Positions 43,866 through 52,658 of a stretch of 64,000 bases of DNA are shown here, piece by piece (position 1 is the stretch's first letter; every line of letters begins with the position of its first letter). A program made the translations under genes and the position numbers. The notes below the pieces were generated by a model. The model was given only the letters and a program-made list of their open reading frames with translations, made no database searches and was not told the origin of the DNA. The DNA lies in contig NZ_NHOT01000003.1 in NCBI RefSeq assembly GCF_002197755.1, positions 124,001 to 188,000 of the forward strand. The letters are read 5' to 3'. The stretch comes from Pedobacter sp. AJM. Its GTDB lineage: Bacteria > Bacteroidota > Bacteroidia > Sphingobacteriales > Sphingobacteriaceae.

Positions 43866-45035
43866 TTAATAGTTTCTATGAGCGGATGTTAATTCAAAAA
43901 CTTTCGTTAAAATATCTTTTTCTAGGCTACCAAACGGCAAAGATTTCCTTGCAAACACTTTTTCTGCCGTTTCGAACATTTTTTCTAATTTATAAGATTC
44001 GAAGCAATTTCCGCCACCCCAGCTAAAATCAGGGATATGATTTGGAGGAAGGCCGGCTCCGAAAACATTGGCACTTACGCCAACTACGGTTCCTGTATTA
44101 AACATGGTGTTGATGCCACTCTTGGAATGATCGGCCATGATTAAACCGCAAAATTGAAGCTGTGTATTTCGCATAGATTGGCTTTCATAATCATAAAGTT
44201 TCACTTCTGCGTAATTATTTTTGAGGTTGGAGTTATTGGTATCAGCACCGATATTGCACCATTCGCCCAATACAGAATTACCTAAATAGCCCTCATGGCC
44301 TTTTGCCGAGTTCCCCCAAATCACTGAATTATTAATTTCACCACCTGCACGGCTATTGGGGCCGATCGTTGTTCCTGAATAGATCTTCGCGCCCATTTTG
44401 ATGGATGAATTTTCACAAAGTGCAAAAGAACCGCGGATAAGGCTACCTTCCCAGATTTCAGCATTCTTGCCCATGTAAATCGGGCCATAAGTGGTATTCA
44501 GCACACTGCATTCAACTTTCGCCCCTTCTTCTAAAAAGATATCATGGCCTATTAATTGATTGGTACTGCTGATTGCCGCTGAACTCCGTCCTTTAGTTAA
44601 CAACTCAAAGTCTTTTCTGATCTCCGTTGGATTATTTGAAAAAATCTGTTCCGGATAGGTCATTTTTAAAAATTTCGAATTAAATTCGATAGGTTTTAAC
44701 TGATGTCGGGCCTGCTGATAAGTGAAGACATCACTGGAATTAAAAGCAAGAACGATATCACCAGCTAAAAGGACCTCACCGTTTTTAAGTGCTGCTATAG
44801 ATTGAAGTAAATCTTCATCCGGACATAAGGCACCATTGATATATAAAGAAGCTTCAACCGAAGCAAATTTTGCAGTTAAATAGTTTTGAGTGATAAAACC
44901 ATAATCGGCTTTCAGGTACTTTCCCCATTTTTCGGCAATGGTTAAAATACCAATGCGCAAATCGGCCACGGGCCGGGTAAAGGTTAGCGGACGTAAAGAC
45001 ATCCAGCTGGCATCATCAAATAAATTGATTGTCAT
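43866..45035 (-). CDS. GlmU-like sugar nucleotidyltransferase family protein
   Basis: A 389-residue protein with an N-terminal nucleotidyltransferase-like half (MTINLFDDASWMSLRPLTFT, then PVADLRIGILTIAEKW) and a C-terminal left-handed beta-helix (NTTYGPIYMGKNAEIWEGS, SSIKMGAKIYSGTTIGPNSR). This family is conserved in Bacteroidota next to tpiA or rpmE and is thought to act on sugar nucleotides; activity is not proven. The frame is open to 45074, but homologues start at MTINLFDD (ATG at 45033-45035), and the extra residues would overlap the upstream terminator. Confidence 0.8.
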   Translation of the reverse strand: MTINLFDDASWMSLRPLTFTRPVADLRIGILTIAEKWGKYLKADYGFITQNYLTAKFASVEASLYINGALCPDEDLLQSIAALKNGEVLLAGDIVLAFNSSDVFTYQQARHQLKPIEFNSKFLKMTYPEQIFSNNPTEIRKDFELLTKGRSSAAISSTNQLIGHDIFLEEGAKVECSVLNTTYGPIYMGKNAEIWEGSLIRGSFALCENSSIKMGAKIYSGTTIGPNSRAGGEINNSVIWGNSAKGHEGYLGNSVLGEWCNIGADTNNSNLKNNYAEVKLYDYESQSMRNTQLQFCGLIMADHSKSGINTMFNTGTVVGVSANVFGAGLPPNHIPDFSWGGGNCFESYKLEKMFETAEKVFARKSLPFGSLEKDILTKVFELTSAHRNY

Positions 45036-45047
45036 AAGCAGCAAAAA

Positions 45048-45082
45048 TAAAAAAAGTCCCGATGCTTTTGGCAAAGGGACTT
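45048..45082 (-). terminator. Terminator of rpmE2
   Basis: On the minus strand AAGTCCC pairs with GGGACTT, followed by TTTTT. It lies 25 bases past the rpmE2 stop and just ahead of the next start codon. Confidence 0.75.
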
Positions 45083-45107
45083 CAAAAAATGCTTTTTGTT
45101 GCTAAAA

Positions 45108-45356
45108 TTATTTCTTAGCGTAACGGTTTTTGAATTTATCGATACGTCCTGCTGTATCAACCAATTTCATTTTACCGGTATAGAAAGGGTGTGAAGTATG
45201 AGAAATCTCTAATTTATAAAGAGGATACTCGTTACCATCTTCCCATTTAATTGTTTCTTTAGTATCTACGCAAGATTTTGTTAAGAAGGCATATTCGTTA
45301 GACATGTCTTTAAAAACAACTGGTCTGTAGCTTGTTGGGTGCAAATCTTTTTTCAT
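45108..45356 (-). CDS. rpmE2: 50S ribosomal protein L31 type B
   Basis: An 82-residue L31. It lacks the CxxC zinc pairs of type A and has the type B insert ([22 protein letters not shown]) and C-terminal [11 protein letters not shown]. Type B forms are the main L31 in Bacteroidota. It sits at the bridge of the two ribosomal subunits. It is expressed alone, with a 319-base upstream gap and its own terminator. Confidence 0.95.
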   Translation of the reverse strand: MKKDLHPTSYRPVVFKDMSNEYAFLTKSCVDTKETIKWEDGNEYPLYKLEISHTSHPFYTGKMKLVDTAGRIDKFKNRYAKK

Positions 45357-45663
45357 TTGAATATTATTTTAAGTTATTTGTGTGAAAGCATCAAGAACAT
45401 TTTTGCAATTTGCTGGCAACAACGCTTATGACAATTTCTATTAATCTTTCTACTTCTATTTTAGAGGATGCAAATATCCTAATTTTATTTTTGATTTACA
45501 AGCCAAAATTGAGAATTTTAATTTATAGGCCCATCCCTTACAGAGAACACGATAATTATCTTTGATAGAAGCAATGCCAACTCCTTAACTATTAACTCAT
45601 CAGGCTACAAACTTAAACTTTTTTGAATTCAAAATTGTTTATCCGATATTTAAAAAATATAAC
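45357..45663. other. Intergenic region between rpmE2 and the small-ORF pair
   Basis: AT-rich divergent region holding the presumed rpmE2 promoter. No gene, RNA or strong hairpin was recognised here. Confidence 0.4.
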
Positions 45664-45671
45664 TAAATTTG
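45664..45671 (+). promoter_or_regulatory. -7 box of the 55-residue ORF
   Basis: TAAATTTG matches TAnnTTTG and ends four bases before the ATG at 45676. Confidence 0.4.
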
Positions 45672-45675
45672 AAAT

Positions 45676-45843
45676 ATGAGAAAAGACGGCGCATTTGATG
45701 GCATTATCCACTCAAATAGTAGTGGGAAGCTTTATATTAAAAGTCCTGATTTTTTTGCACAGCCACGCATTAAAGAAATGGTTGGCGCATTAATGGAATC
45801 CAGTATTTTTAAAAAAATAGAAAAAGATAAAAATAAGAAATAA
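45676..45843 (+). CDS. Small hypothetical protein (55 aa)
   Basis: A 55-residue ORF (MRKDGAFDGIIHSNSSGKLY, then IKSPDFFAQPRIKEMVGALM, ending in a lysine-rich tail). No family was recognised. Its frame is clean, it has a -7 box immediately upstream, and its stop lies seven bases before the next start, so it is probably real and co-expressed with the membrane protein that follows. Confidence 0.5.
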   Translation: MRKDGAFDGIIHSNSSGKLYIKSPDFFAQPRIKEMVGALMESSIFKKIEKDKNKK

Positions 45844-45850
45844 CCTGTAG

Positions 45851-46537
45851 ATGCCTTTTAACCTGCTTTTGTTTCCGCTTGTGGGTGGCTACTATATTCT
45901 AATCAGGTTTAGATACCTCCGTTATATTCAATACCGGCTTGAGAGTCAGCGTGTATTACTAAATTCTGCTATTGCCGGCATCATGCTATTAGCTGTGTGT
46001 TTTCTGTTAAGAACACTATTCATCGCAATATTTCCTGAAACAGTTGCTTATTTAAGCACATTATTACCCATTCGCACACCATATTTTGGTACCACCAGTA
46101 TGTCATTGTTTGTTGCGGTAGGTGCAACTGAGTTTGCCAACCTGTTTATTAACCGGCTTGACGCGATCAAAAAGGCCATATTTACCTCAGGCAATGAGTT
46201 TGAACTTTTATTGAGTTCATCCTTTTTTGATGCACACCTTTTACAATTTACGATGGATAGTGGTAAATTTTATATTGGCTGGGTGAAAGAGTTACCAAAA
46301 CCCTTTACTACCAGTTATATCCGCATTACGCCCGCCTTTAGTGGTTACAGAAACAATGATAAAGAACTCGTTTTTACCACTCAGTATTTAACCGTTTACG
46401 CCAGTTATATTGAAGATGGTTCTGTTGCCAACACCAATGAACTGAAAACTGATCTTGTACTTAAAGCGGATAAAATCAATTCCGTTTCATTTTTTGATAT
46501 GGATATGTACAACCGATTTAATCCTGTACAGGAGTAA
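45851..46537 (+). CDS. Hypothetical membrane protein
   Basis: A 228-residue protein with two N-terminal membrane segments (LLLFPLVGGYYILIRF and AIAGIMLLAVCFLLRTLFIAI) and a cytoplasmic part of about 140 residues (SSFFDAHLLQFTMDSGKFYI, WVKELPKPFTTSYIRITP, YLTVYASYIEDGS). No family could be named. The membrane anchor and preceding 55-residue ORF suggest a two-gene unit. No enzyme motif is visible. Confidence 0.6.
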   Translation: MPFNLLLFPLVGGYYILIRFRYLRYIQYRLESQRVLLNSAIAGIMLLAVCFLLRTLFIAIFPETVAYLSTLLPIRTPYFGTTSMSLFVAVGATEFANLFINRLDAIKKAIFTSGNEFELLLSSSFFDAHLLQFTMDSGKFYIGWVKELPKPFTTSYIRITPAFSGYRNNDKELVFTTQYLTVYASYIEDGSVANTNELKTDLVLKADKINSVSFFDMDMYNRFNPVQE

Positions 46538-46545
46538 TACTTAAG

Positions 46546-46827
46546 CTAATTCTTTCGGCTATATTTTTCCCAGGTTTCTACCTTGGCTTTTTGCCTCGCC
46601 ATGTAGGTGTCCGCTATTACCTCTGCAGCACTTGAACCTTCAACCGTTTCCAGCAATTCTTTTAATTTATACTGATCTACATCTGCTTTATAAAGGATTT
46701 GAATCAGTTTTGGAAAATCGTTATCGATCAGGTAAGCGAATGCATCAATCAGCACATTGCGCAATTCCTCTTCAGATAAACGCTCTTCGATATCAAAATC
46801 TTTGCTGATGATTTTAAGAATAGACAT
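46546..46827 (-). CDS. Conserved hypothetical protein (93 aa)
   Basis: A 93-residue, acidic, helical protein (MSILKIISKDFDIEERLSEE, LIDAFAYLIDNDFPKLIQIL, AAEVIADTYMARQKAKVETW). It looks like a conserved Bacteroidota family of unknown function. It is convergent with the membrane-protein gene (stops 8 bases apart). Confidence 0.6.
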   Translation of the reverse strand: MSILKIISKDFDIEERLSEEELRNVLIDAFAYLIDNDFPKLIQILYKADVDQYKLKELLETVEGSSAAEVIADTYMARQKAKVETWEKYSRKN

Positions 46828-46966
46828 TTTTTTTTGATCGTTTTTTCGTATTAGTTGATTGTTGTTTTAGCTAACTGTTTATTGTCTTTCTTTCTAACCG
46901 ATAGTCATTACTTCTCTTTGCTCCTTAATCTTTGTTCCCTTATCTTTACCTCTCACTCCTTACCCA

Positions 46967-47374
46967 CTACACCCATTTAATTTCCTGGCAAAGCTCGATC
47001 AAAACGCCATTGGTACTTTTTGGATGAATAAAGCAGACCATCTTATTATCCGCACCTTTTTTCGGAACATCGTTTAGAAGCACAAAACCTAAGGATTTTA
47101 ACCTTTCCATCTCTTCCAGAATATTATCTACTGCGAAAGCAATGTGATGAATTCCTTCTCCTTTTTTCTCCAGAAATCTGGCAATTGCACAATCATCATC
47201 TGTTGCCTCAAGTAGTTCTACTTTATTCTCTCCGGTTTTAAAAAATGCGGTTTTCACCTGCTCTGAATCAACTATTTCCGTTTTATAGCAGGAAGTATTC
47301 AACAATAACTCATAGTGTGGAACGGACCTGGAAAGGTTATTTACCGCTATTCCGATATGTTCTATCTTATTCAT
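46967..47374 (-). CDS. mce: Methylmalonyl-CoA epimerase
   Basis: A 135-residue vicinal-oxygen-chelate protein. MNKIEHIGIAVNNL begins the first beta-alpha-beta-beta-beta unit and supplies a His ligand. GEGIHHIAFAVDNI and GADNKMVCFIHPKSTNGVLIEL hold further metal ligands and the catalytic region. It interconverts (R)- and (S)-methylmalonyl-CoA in propionate metabolism. Full length for the family. The mutase genes are not in the window. The 46828-46966 gap contains a T/C-rich phrase like the arms of the repeat at 40308. Confidence 0.9.
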   Translation of the reverse strand: MNKIEHIGIAVNNLSRSVPHYELLLNTSCYKTEIVDSEQVKTAFFKTGENKVELLEATDDDCAIARFLEKKGEGIHHIAFAVDNILEEMERLKSLGFVLLNDVPKKGADNKMVCFIHPKSTNGVLIELCQEIKWV

Positions 47375-47462
47375 CGTTTACAAAGGTTGGTTGAATGTAA
47401 AAATGCGGCTTTTCTCTATAACCTCATAGCTATTATTTATAATTCTTAGGAAAGTTTTTTTG

Positions 47463-47470
47463 TATCTTTG
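47463..47470 (+). promoter_or_regulatory. -7 box of iscS
   Basis: TATCTTTG matches TAnnTTTG, 22 bases before the iscS ATG at 47493; it supports that start over in-frame codons further upstream. Confidence 0.5.
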
Positions 47471-47492
47471 TATTATAATTAACAGAATAGAG

Positions 47493-48704
47493 ATGAAACA
47501 GCCGATATATTTAGATAATAACGCCACAACACCTTTAGATCCAAGAGTGTTGGAAGCGATGCTACCTTACTTTACTGAGAAATTTGGAAATGCCGCAAGC
47601 CGTAATCACGCTTTTGGTTGGGTGGCTGAAGAAGGAGTAGATTATGCTCGTGAGCAGGTAGCCAAATTAATCGGCTGTACTGAAAAAGAAGTCATTTTTA
47701 CATCAGGCGCTACTGAAGCCGATAACCTGGCGATTAAAGGTGTGTTCGAAATGTATAAAGAAAAAGGTAACCACATCATTACTGCAGTTACTGAACATAA
47801 AGCCGTATTGGATACCTGTAAGCACCTGGAGAAAAACGGTGCAAGAGTAACTTATTTAGGCGTTAAAGAAGATGGTTTAATCGACTTAGCTGAATTGGAA
47901 GCAGCGATGACTCCTGAAACTATTTTAGTTTCGATCATGTATGGAAATAATGAAATTGGCGTTATTCAGCCGGTTAAAGAAATTTCTGCTATTGCACATA
48001 AGTTTGGTGCATTATTCATGACTGATGCGACTCAAGCGGTAGGTAAAATTCCGGTTGATGTAAATGCAGATGGAATAGATTTAATGGCTTTTTCTGCGCA
48101 TAAAATGTATGGTCCGAAAGGCGTTGGTGCACTTTACGTTCGTAGAAAAAACCCAAGAGTTAAAGTAACTTCACAAATGGACGGCGGTGGCCATGAGCGT
48201 GGCATGCGTTCCGGTACCTTAAATGTTCCAGGTATTGTGGGTTTAGGTAAAGCCTGTGAACTTTGCCGCTTGGAAATGGAAAGCGAAGCCATTCGTTTAT
48301 CTGGCATGCGTGATCGTTTAGAGTCGACTTTAAATAAAATGGAAGAAAGTTATGTGAATGGTAATACACAACACCGTTTACCACATGTGGCTAATATTTC
48401 TTTCAAATACGTGGAAGGTGAAGGCTTAATGATGGCCATGAGCGATTTAGCGGTATCATCAGGCTCAGCCTGTACATCTGCTTCTTTAGAACCATCGTAT
48501 GTATTAAAGAGCTTAGGTTTATCAGATGATTTAGCACACTCTTCTATCCGTTACGGATTAGGACGCTTTACCACTGAAGAAGAAATAGATCAGGCGATTG
48601 CAGTTACTGAAAAAGCGGTAAATCACTTAAGAGAACTTTCTCCACTTTGGGAAATGTTTAAAGAAGGAATCGATTTGAGTAAAATTGAATGGGCTGAACA
48701 CTAA
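47493..48704 (+). CDS. iscS: Cysteine desulfurase
   Basis: A 403-residue PLP enzyme that takes sulfur from cysteine for Fe-S cluster assembly. It has the N-terminal [15 protein letters not shown]-binding [11 protein letters not shown], the Schiff-base Lys in [11 protein letters not shown], and the persulfide Cys in [13 protein letters not shown]. It is the class I (NifS/IscS) type. ATG at 47493 matches homologues; the frame is open 33 bases further. It is first in an iscS-iscU-iscA set. Confidence 0.95.
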   Translation: MKQPIYLDNNATTPLDPRVLEAMLPYFTEKFGNAASRNHAFGWVAEEGVDYAREQVAKLIGCTEKEVIFTSGATEADNLAIKGVFEMYKEKGNHIITAVTEHKAVLDTCKHLEKNGARVTYLGVKEDGLIDLAELEAAMTPETILVSIMYGNNEIGVIQPVKEISAIAHKFGALFMTDATQAVGKIPVDVNADGIDLMAFSAHKMYGPKGVGALYVRRKNPRVKVTSQMDGGGHERGMRSGTLNVPGIVGLGKACELCRLEMESEAIRLSGMRDRLESTLNKMEESYVNGNTQHRLPHVANISFKYVEGEGLMMAMSDLAVSSGSACTSASLEPSYVLKSLGLSDDLAHSSIRYGLGRFTTEEEIDQAIAVTEKAVNHLRELSPLWEMFKEGIDLSKIEWAEH

Positions 48705-48709
48705 ATTAA

Positions 48710-48808
48710 TTTACGATTGTAGATTGACGAATTGCGATTTGAAAGCTACAATCCAATAAAATAAAAAATTTAATAATTTACGGTGGAGGGGCAATCTAAA
48801 ATCGTAAA
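48710..48808. repeat. Imperfect dyad in the iscS-iscU gap
   Basis: TTTACGATTGTAGATTG (48710-48726) pairs with CAATCTAAAATCGTAAA (48792-48808), 16 of 17 positions. It fills most of the 122-base gap between iscS and iscU. Confidence 0.65.
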
Positions 48809-48826
48809 TCTAAAATCTAAAATATC

Positions 48827-49240
48827 ATGGCATATTCAGAAAAAGTAATTGACCATTACAATAACCCACGTAACGTAGGTACACTAAATAAAGACAGTAA
48901 ATTTGTCGGAACAGGATTAGTTGGCGCACCTGAGTGTGGCGACGTAATGCGTTTGCAGATTGAAGTAAGTGAAGATAATGTTATCACTGACGCTAAATTT
49001 AAAACATTTGGTTGTGGTTCTGCTATTGCATCTTCATCTCTGGCAACAGAATGGTTAAAAGGTAAAACCATTGATGAGGCTTTATCTATCGACAACATGG
49101 ATATTGTTGAAGAATTGGCTTTACCTCCGGTAAAAATTCACTGCTCTGTATTGGCAGAAGATGCAATTAAATCGGCCATTAACGATTACCGTGTAAAAAA
49201 TGGCTTAGAGGCAATTGTTTTAGAAAAATCACATCATTAA
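48827..49240 (+). CDS. iscU: Fe-S cluster scaffold IscU
   Basis: A 137-residue Fe-S scaffold. The three cluster Cys are in GAPECGD, KTFGCGSA and KIHCSVLAED. MAYSEKVIDHYNNPRNVG is the standard N-terminus. It takes sulfur from IscS and builds 2Fe-2S/4Fe-4S clusters. It lies between iscS and iscA; the gaps on both sides hold dyads. Confidence 0.96.
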   Translation: MAYSEKVIDHYNNPRNVGTLNKDSKFVGTGLVGAPECGDVMRLQIEVSEDNVITDAKFKTFGCGSAIASSSLATEWLKGKTIDEALSIDNMDIVEELALPPVKIHCSVLAEDAIKSAINDYRVKNGLEAIVLEKSHH

Positions 49241-49257
49241 AATAGATGTGAGAATTC

Positions 49258-49318
49258 AGATTTGAGATGTGAGTATGACTTCACAAGTCTCAAATCTCAT
49301 ATCTCATATCTCAAATCT
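49258..49318. repeat. Imperfect dyad in the iscU-iscA gap
   Basis: AGATTTGAGATGTGAG (49258-49273) and CTCATATCTCAAATCT (49303-49318) are complementary at 15 of 16 positions. The region also repeats the phrase CTCATATCTC. Confidence 0.65.
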
Positions 49319-49326
49319 ATATCATT

Positions 49327-49653
49327 ATGATTACGATAACCGATAAAGCAAAAGATAAAATCGACCACTTAATGCAGGATTCTGAAATGGGTTCTGATTA
49401 CTTTTTACGCGTTTCTGTAAAAGGTGGTGGTTGTTCTGGTTTATCTTATAATTTGGATTTCGATAACGAAGAACAAAAAGGTGATCAGTTTTTTGAAGAT
49501 AGAGGAATCAAAATTGCATTGGATATGAAATCATTCCTTTATCTGGCCGGAACGGAATTAGATTTCACTGATGGCTTAAATGGAAAAGGATTTAATTTTG
49601 TAAATCCCAATGCCAGCCGCACCTGTGGTTGTGGTGAAAGTTTTTCAGTATAA
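49327..49653 (+). CDS. iscA: Iron-sulfur cluster carrier IscA/HesB family
   Basis: A 108-residue A-type carrier. The three conserved Cys are in GGGCSGLSY and the C-terminal CGCGESF. It delivers clusters to target apoproteins. It closes the iscS-iscU-iscA set and is followed by a strong terminator 19 bases after its stop. Chaperones HscA/HscB, ferredoxin and IscR are absent from the neighbourhood. Confidence 0.94.
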   Translation: MITITDKAKDKIDHLMQDSEMGSDYFLRVSVKGGGCSGLSYNLDFDNEEQKGDQFFEDRGIKIALDMKSFLYLAGTELDFTDGLNGKGFNFVNPNASRTCGCGESFSV

Positions 49654-49672
49654 ATTTAACAGCAAAAAGAAA

Positions 49673-49704
49673 AAAGCGGCTTGAGAGATTTTTCAGGCCG
49701 CTTT
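49673..49704. terminator. Terminator of the isc set
   Basis: AAAGCGGC pairs with GCCGCTTT, followed by CTTTG. It lies between iscA and the convergent lipoprotein gene (ends 49710) and could serve both. Confidence 0.7.
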
Positions 49705-49709
49705 CTTTG

Positions 49710-50420
49710 TTATTTGAGTTGGGATGGCTTACTGCTCATCGTGTTTCTTTCGATAATCGCAGTGGTTTTGCTATTAAAATCTGTAGGTTCAGAAGTATAA
49801 TCGCCATCAAAGGCAACTCTGCCTTGTCCCTCTCCAATGGTAAAAGGTCCGCTGTGAGAATCGTCGATGTTTATGATGCCACCAATTCCGTTTTTAATAT
49901 TACTTCCATCTTTTTCTCCAGACATTAAAAAAGCGTAAAAATTATAACCACCATTTCTGTACGCTTTTACCTTTCCGTAAACGGTAAATTTATTTCCACT
50001 TCCGCTAATGGCGGTTACGACACTGGTATCTGCTGCACCAATAAAGTTTTTGCCCAACATTTTAATACTGAAATCGCTAGTACTTTGCTCATAAAATTTA
50101 ACTACGCCATCCATAAGTACATAACCAGGCGTATAAGAGTCGTTGGGTATATTACTATTTTTTATGGTGAAAGGCTTAAATAAGTAAGAGCCATCAATAT
50201 TTGGGGGCGTAGTACCCTTATTGATAGTAAAACCCAGTTTGGTTAAGCTATCTACATACTGTTGAGGAATAATATCTTCTATTTTCTTAGTCAAGATATC
50301 TTCATCGCTTGGATTAATATCTTTGTTTTTGGAGCAAGCTGCAAATTGCAGCACTACACCTACTATTAAAGCAAATGCACATCCCTTGGCTACCATTGTT
50401 AAGTTTGTTGTTGTTTTCAT
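49710..50420 (-). CDS. Hypothetical lipoprotein
   Basis: A 236-residue lipoprotein: signal peptide ALIVGVVLQFAAC with lipidated Cys near residue 29. The mature part has a linker (SKNKDINPSDEDI) and a beta-rich domain (IDGSYLFKPFTIKN, FTVYGKVKAYRNGGYNFYAF, GEGQGRVAFDGDY). No family was recognised. The frame is open to 50510, but the ATG at 50418-50420 gives the signal peptide. It is probably exposed on the cell surface. Confidence 0.6.
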   Translation of the reverse strand: MKTTTNLTMVAKGCAFALIVGVVLQFAACSKNKDINPSDEDILTKKIEDIIPQQYVDSLTKLGFTINKGTTPPNIDGSYLFKPFTIKNSNIPNDSYTPGYVLMDGVVKFYEQSTSDFSIKMLGKNFIGAADTSVVTAISGSGNKFTVYGKVKAYRNGGYNFYAFLMSGEKDGSNIKNGIGGIINIDDSHSGPFTIGEGQGRVAFDGDYTSEPTDFNSKTTAIIERNTMSSKPSQLK

Positions 50421-50720
50421 TATGCAATTTTTAATTCTAAGTTTATTAAAATGCCCAATTGCAACTGTAGTGCCAATAGCCATAATCTGTCTCAAATAGA
50501 TTAAAAACAACTATAAACTACTATATAGATCTACCTAAAATCAGGTATTTCCATTAATTTTTAAACAAAACTGCTGTCCTTTTTTCTTATGGTCTTTTTG
50601 TAGTCGCCATAAATTTTACATTTTTTTATTTAATTTTAGAATAGGTTTATCATACTGTTGCCATTATTAAAGCTAAAAGTATTATTATTGTTAATTATAA
50701 CGAACACCAAATAACGAGCA
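50421..50720. other. Divergent intergenic region
   Basis: 300 AT-rich bases between the lipoprotein gene and the acyl-CoA ligase gene. It must hold both promoters, but no convincing pair of -7 and -33 boxes, RNA or hairpin was seen. Confidence 0.35.
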
Positions 50721-52637
50721 ATGCCATTAATTAATGAATTTTCAACAGTCCCTACCCTGTTGAGAAATGTTGTAAAAAACATTCATAAACCTGCGGATAC
50801 TTTTTTAATCCACAAACAGGGAACTGAATGGGTTGAAATTTCGTATGAAGATACCCTCAAACGCGCTGATGCCGTATCTGCATACTTTTTAAGCAAGGGT
50901 ATCAAAAAAGGTGATTGCTTAGGTTTGATGATTGAAAATTCGCCAGAATATGTTTATTACGATCAGGGCATTCAGCAAATAGGTGTTGTTAATGTTTCCA
51001 TTTATCCAACGCTTTCTGAACAGGAAGTTGCCTATATTATTAACGATTCAGGAATAAAAGGAATTCTTGTAGGGAATAATTTTTTATATCGAAAGGTGCT
51101 TAAGGTAGCTTCGAACTGCAAAGCCTTAAAATATATCATTCCGGTATTTAAAGATTTTGAAAAAGTGACCATCCCGGCAGATGTGAATGTTGAGGTGATT
51201 GCATTTTCAGATATTCTTGCACTTAAGCACCAGCTTACCGCCGCTGAAAAAGCAGAGATTGAACAATGCCGAAATTTGGTCGAGCCGGATGACATTTCCT
51301 CACTCATCTATACTTCCGGTACAACCGGCACGCCTAAAGGAGTTATGCTCACCCATTATAATTTTGTTAAGAATGTTGAAGTTTGCTTGCAGCAGATTCC
51401 TGTAATCGATCAAACAGAAACTTTTCTTTCTTTCCTGCCCCTATCTCATGTGTTTGAACGTACGGCTACCTATCACGTATGTTGCGCTCAAGGATGTAAA
51501 ATTGCTTTTGCGCAAAGTTTAGAATTGCTGGCTAAAAATATGGGTGAAGTTCGCCCGACCGTGATGAGTTGCGTACCCAGACTATTGGAACGCATTCATG
51601 ATAAGGCCATAAAATCCGGAACTGCAGCAGGTGGTACTAAAGCTAAAATATTTACATGGGCATTAGAAACAGGAAAAAACTACCGTGTGATCAAAGAAGC
51701 AGGTAAAAGCCCGGGCTTAATTTTATCCGGGAAAAAAGCCCTTGCAGAAAAACTGGTTTTTAGTAAAATCAAAGAGAAAACCGGTGGCCGCTTAAAGTTT
51801 ATGATTTCGGGTGGCGCAGCATTGCCTAAAAATGTAGGTGAATTTTTTGGCGATTTAGGTATTAAAATTTTAGAGGGTTTTGGCTTAACAGAAACTTCAC
51901 CCGTTATGTCGGTTACCGAATATCACCGGCAGGTTTATGGCACTGTTGGCCGTGTGATCCCTGGCATTGAAGTTGGCATACAGGATGTAGAAACGAAAGA
52001 AATTATCAATATCCAAACGCATGATACGTTTGATGAAACATTTGATTGTGAAGAGGGAGAAGTGATTGTTCGGGGCCACTGTGTGATGAAAGGTTATTTT
52101 AATAAACCTGCAGAAACAGCCGAAGCTATAGATAAAGACATGTGGTTCCATACCGGAGATATTGGCCGGTTTTATAAAGGAAATCTTCAAATTACTGATC
52201 GCCTAAAAAACATGATTGTTAATGCCTATGGAAAAAACGTTTATCCTACTCCAGTTGAAAATATTTATTTAAAAAGTCCGAAAATTGATCAGCTATTTTT
52301 AATAGGCGATAAACGTGAATTCATTACGGCAATCATTATTCCCAACAAGGAAACACTGGAAGAAACATTTAAACTAAAGCCAACGTTTTTTGAACAGCCC
52401 GAAGCTTTCATCAGTGAGAAGGAAATTATCGACTGGATGGAACTTGATATCAAGAAAATTTCAGGTGAGTTGGCAAAGTTTGAACGGATTAAAAACTTCA
52501 AAATCAAACGTAATCCATTTAATATTGATGAAGGTGAAATTACCCCTACCATGAAAGTGAAACGCCGCGTGGTAGAAAAAAAATATGCTGAAGCCATTAA
52601 CGAAATGTATGAGGAAGGTATTGAAGTCGAATCATAA
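50721..52637 (+). CDS. fadD: Long-chain fatty-acid-CoA ligase
   Basis: A 638-residue AMP-forming acyl-CoA synthetase. The P-loop motif is SLIYTSGTTGTPKG, the acyl-binding linker region is GFGLTETSPV, and the adenylate motif is FHTGDIGRFYKGNLQITDR. The C-terminal domain has KVKRR. It activates long-chain fatty acids with ATP and CoA, feeding beta-oxidation or lipid synthesis. It is complete and on its own, followed 21 bases later by an AraC-type regulator in the same direction. Confidence 0.88.
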   Translation: MPLINEFSTVPTLLRNVVKNIHKPADTFLIHKQGTEWVEISYEDTLKRADAVSAYFLSKGIKKGDCLGLMIENSPEYVYYDQGIQQIGVVNVSIYPTLSEQEVAYIINDSGIKGILVGNNFLYRKVLKVASNCKALKYIIPVFKDFEKVTIPADVNVEVIAFSDILALKHQLTAAEKAEIEQCRNLVEPDDISSLIYTSGTTGTPKGVMLTHYNFVKNVEVCLQQIPVIDQTETFLSFLPLSHVFERTATYHVCCAQGCKIAFAQSLELLAKNMGEVRPTVMSCVPRLLERIHDKAIKSGTAAGGTKAKIFTWALETGKNYRVIKEAGKSPGLILSGKKALAEKLVFSKIKEKTGGRLKFMISGGAALPKNVGEFFGDLGIKILEGFGLTETSPVMSVTEYHRQVYGTVGRVIPGIEVGIQDVETKEIINIQTHDTFDETFDCEEGEVIVRGHCVMKGYFNKPAETAEAIDKDMWFHTGDIGRFYKGNLQITDRLKNMIVNAYGKNVYPTPVENIYLKSPKIDQLFLIGDKREFITAIIIPNKETLEETFKLKPTFFEQPEAFISEKEIIDWMELDIKKISGELAKFERIKNFKIKRNPFNIDEGEITPTMKVKRRVVEKKYAEAINEMYEEGIEVES

Positions 52638-52658
52638 AAAAACAGGAATTTTATTTCA

